Below are positions 36,421 through 64,000 of a stretch of 64,000 bases of DNA, in pieces. The DNA is from Cristatella mucedo (lineage: Eukaryota; Bryozoa; Phylactolaemata; Cristatellidae), in NCBI GenBank assembly GCA_009760855.2, contig WPIO01000011.1, forward strand, positions 8,026,001 to 8,090,000, in the 5' to 3' direction. Made by a program: the position numbers and the translations under genes. Under the pieces are notes generated by a model. The model was not told the origin of the DNA. It searched no databases and was given only the letters and a program-made list of their open reading frames with translations. The stretch's first letter is position 1, and the number at the start of each line of letters is the position of its first letter.

Positions 36421-36821
36421 AGATTTTTTTTAAACCCGAAGCAGAACATCATCTGCGAAATTATTACCTCTCAATCCCGACTGGAACTTGTTTGCGAGAG
36501 CTGAATAATTGGTATAGTTTATAAGTTGTTTGACTGCTATTCCTTCATGTGTCTAGGATTAAGAATAGCAAATTTGATAGTGGACGGCGGTCGCTTACAA
36601 TCTCTCGATCTAGGGTAGGCCTTCTTCAACTACCTGACAATCGCTGATTTAAGAGGGGAATGGTCTTTACAGGTTACTAGGGAAATATTTACAATGTTTG
36701 TTACGACGGGCATTAACCCGTCTACGCACGTCAAAAGGAGATTTATCGGGAGAGAATATTTGGGAATAGGCACCTTTTTTAACATGGGGACATATTTAGC
36801 GACGAGTTTAACAACGTACAG

Positions 36822-36946
36822 TCCAGCGGTTAATTTGCTCGCCCCGACTAAGGTCTGGCTGAGGCCGTGGGCTCGTACCCGAAGGTCTAATTGAAGAGTT
36901 TGAATAGAGATTAAGTTCTCTTAGGATGTCATACAAATGAATTATG
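36822..36946 (+). mobile_element. SINE-A copy, degenerate
   Basis: CAGTCCAGCGGTTAATTTGC..GGGCTCGTACCC..GAATAGAGATTAAGTTCTCT..ATACAAATGAATTA. Confidence 0.75.
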
Positions 36947-37430
36947 TTGTGTGTTTGAAAAATAATTTGGGAGCAGTAAAAGTAAAAAAAAAAACGTCTC
37001 AGCAGGGACGGAAATGGCCTCTGATCAGAAGTGCAAAATCACCAATGACCTTAGCTCGCGTCGATTTGTGGCATTGCTTCAAGTAGGGTAGATTCGAGGG
37101 AAGGTCACCTAGAAGGGTAGAGGATGCAATATACTGTGGTCAAGGAAATCCTATGGTGAAAAGCCTGATAAGTAAATATATAGTATAGGTTTTTCAGAGA
37201 AAGAGAATGAAAGAATGGAGGTATCTTGTCGTGAGTTACAGAGCTTTGACGTCGAGGCACTGGTTCATGCACAGCCAATACCAATCAGTGAGCAGAGCTG
37301 AGGCATTCGCGGCAGACAAGGCTGCTTGCAATTTAAAAAAAATTCGTATACATTGTATTGCACAGGCAAGAAGTTGTGCATGTCGTGAATTAATTTTTTC
37401 CAGACCGAGTGTCAAAAACTGCGTGCATGC

Positions 37431-37610
37431 TATGTTAATTTATCGAACCGTCACTTTGGAGCCGGACCCTCAGATTCCAATGCCGTGGTTAGGGGATAAG
37501 CCCTGGTCAATTACATTTTTATATGTCTGCATTCCAGTTTCGGAGTGACTTTCTGGTTTACCCATAACTATACTCCATTCGATTGTTATTATTGTCATTC
37601 AATTTGAGGA
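37431..37610. repeat. Dispersed repeat R4, copy 2
   Basis: GTCACTTTGGAGCCGGACCC through CATTCGATTGTTATTATTG; aligned with 29244-29420. Confidence 0.65.
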
Positions 37611-38149
37611 ACATAGCTGCCAAACGAATGCGGATGTTGAAAATGCATTCATCAACGAGTTAGTTATGTTTAGGTACTAGAAGGCTGTGAGGGATCAAGG
37701 CACATCTGCAGCTGCCTGTCATCAACATAAAAATGAAAGCATTGATTGGGCTTGGCAATTACATTCGTTGCAAGAGACGACTTCGGGAATACTACAACTA
37801 TTCTGACACTTCAGCTCTTTTAAATTCCGTCATTCAATTTGCAGAGGAGCAAATTGGTTAGTTTTATATAATGATTAATAAAAGTGTTTCAGTCCCAGGT
37901 GTCATAAGAATTTCGTTTTTTTATTGTTGCTGTGGTGGAGATAAAGACGGAGTCGTAGTTATTTGCTTCCTGCTCTCAGCGTTTTCAGTACACTTTCACC
38001 GAAACAATCTATCATCAACTGAAATCTACGGTTGTGGGTACTTAATCAGCGGTCGGAACTGCCTAAAAGTAATGACCACTCTCTTGTTAGGATATAATTA
38101 CTTTTAAAAAGGTAAACATTTCGCCAGAAATGGACTCTGAAGCTGGGCG

Positions 38150-38400
38150 AGGAAAGATTGGTATCCAGCAATATTTTTGGATACGTCCTTTATGTGCTTA
38201 CGTGTGCTGATACTGTGCAGGCTGCCGCTAACCATATTTGCATATTGACTCTGTCCAACGTCATCTCTAACCATGTTATGCTTATTGACATTGTGCATGC
38301 AACCTACCACTAACCATACTACTAACCATACATATGTAGACTGTCAAGAAAGAGATTGAGTTCTCTGAGGGCACTATAAAAAATGTATTATATTTACTAT
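38150..38400 (+). mobile_element. LINE 3' UTR and tail, degenerate
   Basis: TTTATGTGCTTACGTGTGCTG..GCTGCCGCTAACCATATTTG..AAGAAAGAGATTGAGTTCTC. Ends about 490 bases before the DHRS4 start. Confidence 0.7.
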
Positions 38401-38886
38401 AATAAATGCAGATTGTTGTACATTAATAAATGCAGATGTTTTAATGAATACACGCAGATTGTTACGAATTACTAAATATAGATGGGTGTACATATAAAAC
38501 AATTCACTGAAAATAGGCCCTTAGAAATGAAAAAAAAATTCAGAACTGTGTACATACTTCGGAAATAAAGGTGATTAGTACTCGGGATATTTCTTCACGT
38601 TGGGTATTTTACCTCACTCCTAAGCTCCTCCCCACCTGCCTGCTAGATCGATTGGCAGTTCAGTTGGCAAACAATGCCGCGTCACGCTGTTTTATGTGTG
38701 GGTTGGCGGCCCTACGAAGGACGTGCATTAAAAACACTAAAGACTCCACTTTGCTCCGTTCAAGCTGGAGTTACCGTGAACTTGGGCGTTGCACATTCCT
38801 AGACGAAGGCTCTCTGCTAGGTTCGTGGATGCAGCAAAAACCTTGACCTTGCTGCCATGTGATCCTTGCTTGTTCTTGAGTTTATC

Positions 38887-59540
<20,654 letters not shown>

Positions 59541-59970
59541 AGGCTGCTGACAAAAGCCACTGCTGCTTTTAACCTTAGCATAGAACGTACGGATTCAACC
59601 GAAGGAAATGGCATACCGATTAGCCCTATCCTTTGACAGTGTGCATGTAAGCTAGCGGCCGTACCCATGCTGTCAGCTCACGGCAGCTCAGTCACATCCA
59701 CGGTAGCCCAGTGGCTGCAACAGCCGCGTTCTTCCATGTCTATGATTGCGATGGATGCAGCCGCGTTGTCACCTGCTAAATATTGGAACGAGTTCAGTTG
59801 TCATGCCTAACTGGAGTTGCCCCAGTACTGCCTGGTGTAACTACCAGGGCAAGGCCTGATCGTGGCCCTGATCTCTTTAACGTATCGATTCTTGCTCACA
59901 TGGCTGGCACTAGCTTCTGCTTGTGCCCAACAAACAGTAGTCCGGCTGTCAGGCCAGACTGTAACGGCAA

Positions 59971-59976
59971 AATAAA
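59971..59976 (+). promoter_or_regulatory. Poly(A) signal of DHRS4
   Basis: AATAAA about 430 bases after the DHRS4 stop, the first clear copy downstream; the context is GGCAAAATAAATGG. Confidence 0.55.
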
Positions 59977-60640
59977 TGGATGCTGGGTTTATCTTTGATG
60001 ACTTCCTTGACGTCTTCTCGAGGTCTTAGCTTGCTTGGTGCTTGTGCTGTGCTTATACTCAAGTAGGATCCCACCGGCATTAGTTTGGTATCGTTCTCGT
60101 GGTGTAGACGGCTGAAAGCTATGTACTAGGCTGCCTGAAGAGCAACTGATTGAATTGCAGCAAGGAAATCCCTTTATATGCTCTGCAACTTCATACCGTC
60201 ACCTCAGCGTATTGAGTGTCTTTATTTGTGAGCTTGGAATTATTTTTGAGCCGTATTATCGTTAATTTACTTGCTGCCACGAATTTGCTGCCGAACTCAT
60301 ACAATTGCCTGATAAAAATGGTGCTATTGCCAATCGTCAGTTTATGGAGTTCGTGGGCATCTTGGATTTGTCCGTTCGGCGACGAATCTTCTGTCTAACA
60401 CTGCCACAGAGTTACCCTAACTGTCTTGTGGCACTTGCAGCCTTTGAGCAATATGTTCTATTGATGCGAATGCCTTTCGAGGTCGGGAATAGTGTGCAGG
60501 ATCTACAGCTTGCATTGTACACCATGAGATCTGATAATGATCGATCACAGCCGGAATGCTCTTTTCCCTTTTATTGCGAATAAACGTACACCGACAGCTC
60601 TTCTGACAGGCATGCTAGCTTAAATAGAAAGCCATTTGTG
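59977..60640. other. Short intergenic region between converging genes
   Basis: No exon or repeat recognised; ORFs here look like chance. Confidence 0.4.
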
Positions 60641-60643
60641 GCT

Positions 60644-60649
60644 TTTATT
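60644..60649 (-). promoter_or_regulatory. Poly(A) signal for the minus-strand gene
   Basis: AATAAA on the minus strand, 93 bases beyond the TGA at 60744-60742. A second AATAAA follows about 70 bases further on. Confidence 0.45.
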
Positions 60650-60741
60650 TCGAGCGCCCCGGTTAGCCGCTCGGTTTAGTCTGACTCTCCGCTCATCACG
60701 GACATGCAGTGCTTGACTGTCAGTAAAGCCCGAGCTCACTG

Positions 60742-61107
60742 TCACATCCATGCTGACACCTGCCACAGAGCATGACACTTGTTGCATTCTCTTCTGTCTG
60801 CAAACATTAGTTGCTGCGATGGCCGACTAGCGACGCGAGAAGCCGTCCTCTGCAATCAAGCACAAGCACATTCGACATCGTTGTCCAAAAGTGAAACACA
60901 AATGCCTAAACTGACCAAACGAGGTATTAGCATTACCTTGAGCTAGGGACTTGTTTGGATAGAGAAAACTAAAAGCTTCATTGATTTCTCGGAGAGCCTG
61001 CTCGTCCTGCAGCTCGGGCAACTCGATAGCTAAGCTCCTGAGGGTGGATGGCAGCCGCAACGAGTACGAGTCCCGCGACTTTACCTCTTTTAATTGCAAT
61101 TGATTGC
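60742..61107 (-). CDS. Last two exons of an unrecognised minus-strand gene
   Basis: Two exons join in phase 1. The first is 61107-60937, after ACACTACGCAG|, encoding NQLQLKEVKSRDSYSLRLPS then TLRSLAIELPELQDEQALRE and INEAFSFLYPNKSLAQ, donor CAAG|GTAATG. The second is 60797-60742, after AATGTTTGCAG|, encoding RRECNKCHALWQVSAWM and TGA. A minus-strand AATAAA sits 93 bases past the stop. The charged, leucine-rich region looks like a helical segment. No family is recognised. The gene converges with DHRS4; upstream exons must lie to the right. Confidence 0.45.
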
Positions 61108-61595
61108 CTGCGTAGTGTGCGGCAAAATTGGCTATTCAAAACTGCAGAGTAGGAGCCAGCCGTTCTGCCGGCAATGCTGTCAGATTGTTTGGACACAATG
61201 TGGCACGTGCGTTATCTATTCTACTGCCAGGCCGAACCGCAAGCCTTTGCTGATAGGCACTATATTAGTCACTGGATGTAGGAGGAGGTACGATCAGGCC
61301 ATGTTTCCCTAGTGTGTTCGCTACCATGGGAGTCCTGCACTGACGTTGTTCATGTTCACTGTCGACGTGACTCCGATCACCGAAAGCTGGTAATTGGCTT
61401 CGTGGCTAATGTGGCTGAACAAGATGCATTATTAGAAATATTACCAATCCAGGGGGTGTCTATCGACCCTCGCTTTCATCTGAGCGTGCTAACATACGTC
61501 AGCAGGCGTCAGTAACGCATTGCAGTGACAGTCGAGACACTGTTTCCTGCTTGAATCGGCGGCCGCGCGAATAAAAGAAGTATGCATGCATGTGT

Positions 61596-61835
61596 GTATC
61601 TCCGTCTGTAACTTCACAAAGTCATAAAGACCGTGTGGGTGTTACGCAGGAGAGTTTTGTATAGCGAACTCACAGCCTAAGCGGCTTTCGGTACGCATTC
61701 AGTAGCCAACAGACTTCCTCTCACGCAGCAAAGAGAAAGTGGGAAGCATAGCAGAGTCAGGAGATCAGTTGAGGTAGTGAGTAGCATGGAAGTAGCAGCT
61801 CAGGACCGCTGAAAAGGATGAGCCATAGTTGGCAG
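61596..61835. repeat. Dispersed repeat R3, copy 2
   Basis: Same orientation as 21244-21482 and colinear with it over about 240 bp. Confidence 0.8.
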
Positions 61836-62286
61836 CAGCAGAATAGAAGTGCCGCGTCGCACACGTTCCAGTGCAAGCTCGCAGTGTGGAAAACCGGCGC
61901 CCTCTCCGTCGTTAATTACGAAAGCTTGAACAAACTTGTCTTAGCCGGCCTAGCGATAGAGCTCTTCGCTCGACACTTGGACTCGCGAACGTGAAGTGCC
62001 GAACTTTACAGAGTTCGGCGATATGCTGCGAAACAATCCGTTCGTCGTTCGGTGTCCTCTCGCTTGAGACGAGCTGTTGTGTCAGCTAAAAGTTAACTCG
62101 CACTCCTTTCGAACTTCAGTTCTTGCGATCTGGCAGCGATCAGACGATTAGCCTTGTGCGGCCACGCCCCTTGCTCAGCTCCCGTCCGGTAGCGCCGGCA
62201 CGTGGGCGTGGCCGCGGTTGCGGACCAAGGCGGTCCGATACTTCTGCTTTGTGCCATGTGCGCTTCTGCTCAAGAATAAATAAATA

Positions 62287-62435
62287 AATCCTAGCTGATT
62301 AAACAGCCTTTTTTTGTATAGCGACAGAAGAGCCTTTACGGCTATCACCACCGCTTGCAGTGGCGATAAAGAATCGCCCACCGCAGGAATCGAACCCACG
62401 ACCTCGGGACGGAGGTAGTGAGGCCACTGAGCCGC
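62287..62435 (-). mobile_element. SINE-B copy
   Basis: Well-preserved minus-strand copy, box B GGGTTCGATTCC, tail CGCTATACAAAAAAAGGCTG; preceded by (AATA)n at its 3' side. Confidence 0.85.
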
Positions 62436-62522
62436 TTTGGCTCTGTACAGGAGCCTTCGAGAATACAGTGCGATCCACACCCCTTCCCGTCGGTACGGCG
62501 TTAATGCGATGAAGTTGTTTAC

Positions 62523-62579
62523 CTCTGCATTTAAGCTGGATTGCAGGCTCGCATCGTCACGGTTGCGAGCTACGCGTAT
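62523..62579 (-). CDS. Possible internal exon of the same minus-strand gene
   Basis: A 57-nt open segment, IRVARNRDDASLQSSLNAE, lies between a good acceptor (CGTCCTGCATTACAG|) and donor (GCAGAG|GTAAAC), phase 0 at both ends. It would need one more exon (phase 0 to 1) before 61107. Alternative acceptors lie within 60 bases upstream. Confidence 0.3.
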
Positions 62580-62599
62580 CTGTAATGCAGGACGGCAAT

Positions 62600-63500
62600 A
62601 GCGGACCTGACCGCCACTGGAACTGCGACCTGAGAATGACATGCACCATTGTGAACCCGGGTACGTCTGGGGCAACGGCTGCTCTAGTTTACTGCTGCCC
62701 ATCACATTCAGGCATGCTGGCCGGCAGGTCCGCTTCTAGTAATCTATTTCGCAACGAGCTTAGCCAGGACAGCATGGCCTGGCTTTGTTTATGGCGTGAC
62801 CGAAAGTACGCTGTCGCTTAGACCATATTACCTGCGCCGGTAGCTTGGCGAGCCGACGCACGAGGCGTGTCTTCTCTTTTCGAGTCCAACATACTTGCAG
62901 CAATGTAGTAAGTAGCTGCTTAAATAGGTAGCCTTCTTACTTTAACTATGCTACGACAAGGTAAAAGCGATCGTTTTTTGACTGGCCAGTGCCAACAATA
63001 TTCCCTACAATTTATGAACGCTTGGAGTGCTTGGCTAACCGGGCGCGTACACGCGAGCACGAAGCGAGTAAAGGGAAACTCTGGACAACTGTACGTAACG
63101 TTAAAAAATTACCACATGCTTGTTCTACTACCAATGTTCTACCGGTGCGGCCTACTTTGTAGGGCTAGGGCAAAGAGAACGCGAACCAACACTGACCTCA
63201 CGATCTCAAATATTATTACGAAGGAAAAATGCTGTACGTGAGTAGCGCCTGCGCAGGACGCCGGGTTTCTTCTTTAAGGAGAGGATACCCAACAATTGTC
63301 CTTGATTTCTTGGTTGACACAGCTTGCTCTGAGAGTTGGTCACGCTGCATCCCGGCCCTCGAGAGGTTTTTCGTATGGTGGTTATTTTAGTACACACGGG
63401 TTAAATAAGCTCCTATTTGTGGGCGTAGTGCCCTGCTTGGCGATATACCCGAGGTTCTCTGTGAAAGGCAGGCGAACATTATTGTATTGTGGAAATCCTT
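62600..63500. other. No confident gene
   Basis: May contain upstream exons of the minus-strand gene ending at 60742, but no segment could be joined in phase with confidence. Confidence 0.35.
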
Positions 63501-63690
63501 GATGGCACACTAGGTAAGGTGGTTGCTTTCATGACCTCGGTCCTGAGGTCGTGGGTTCGATTCCTGCGGTGGACGATCCTTTATCGCCACTGCAAGTGGT
63601 GGTGATAACCGTAAAGGCTCTTCTGTCGCTATACAAAAAGAGGCTGTTTAATCAGCTAGGATTTATTTATTTTTTATTTAAATCCAGCTT
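63501..63690 (+). mobile_element. SINE-B copy, full length, plus strand
   Basis: The best view of the family: box A GATGGCACACTAGGTAAGGT, box B GGGTTCGATTCCTGC, hairpin CACTGCAAGTGGTGGTGATA, GGCTCTTCTGTCGCTATAC, then GGCTGTTTAATCAGCTAGG and an AT-rich tail. Confidence 0.9.
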
Positions 63691-64000
63691 GATTTGTGGA
63701 TTCAGATTTTGCCGGAAATCCAACCTGATTGGCCGACCTCAATCGATCAAGTGCATCATCCATTTCGCGTGAAAGGATTGCGAAAGTGGGGGCGTTAAAA
63801 CCAATGCAAGCTCGTTAAAGTAAGAACTCGTGCCGCAGCACAGAGACAGTGCGTCGCATCATTCAACCAAGTCTGACAGCAAATGAAGCGTTCGCCGCAG
63901 CCGCTCGAACGAGAAAAGCGGTACCTGGGAAGATCGCGAAAGAAACTGTCGTTATTAATATGATCTTCATTACTGCTGCCACGAATGCTCGTGAATCCTT

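Noticed and set aside
63501-63600. tRNA gene
   Set aside because: Box A and box B are present, but the arms do not form a full cloverleaf and the sequence recurs many times with a LINE-like tail; it is a SINE.

Overview
The window is nuclear DNA of an invertebrate animal. The evidence is spliced genes with GT-AG introns, an extracellular astacin metalloprotease with a long ShKT tail, many degenerate L2/CR1-like LINE fragments, two tRNA-derived SINE families, and long CT, TA, TG and CCG microsatellites. The sequence alone does not fix the phylum. ShKT-rich astacins are known from nematodes, cnidarians and flatworms, and a spiralian or flatworm-like animal would fit.

Minus strand, 23406 to 139: a 15-exon gene for a secreted astacin-family zinc metalloprotease. 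The exon boundaries were worked out by hand from splice sites and reading phase. The product has a signal peptide, a propeptide, a complete astacin catalytic domain (exons 3-7), an EGF-like Cys module (exon 8) and eleven ShKT domains in tandem (exons 8-15). All junctions agree in phase except the exon 12/13 join, where the acceptor is uncertain. The introns hold microsatellites, SINE and LINE pieces, a (CGG)44 tract starting 4 nt after a splice donor, and a hairpin-dense AT-rich island at about 14044-15116.

23.4-38.9 kb is mainly intergenic. It has GC-rich stretches, old LINE and SINE fragments, a foldback element at 32229-32472, and a candidate exon pair on the minus strand (27645-27916 and 26306-26390) of no recognised family.

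Plus strand, 38887 to 59540: a nine-exon gene for a DHRS4-type short-chain dehydrogenase/reductase, complete from start to stop. It ends in the peroxisomal signal SRL. Two in-frame ATGs in exon 1 could give products with and without a mitochondrial-like presequence. It has a 24-nt micro-exon and introns up to 6.7 kb that are full of nested retroelements.

59.5-64 kb: the end of an unrecognised minus-strand gene converges on DHRS4 (exons 61107-60937 and 60797-60742, poly(A) signal at 60649-60644), with a possible upstream exon at 62523-62579 and more SINEs. The astacin is a secreted protease and DHRS4 an intracellular carbonyl/retinoid reductase; nothing in the sequence links them functionally.
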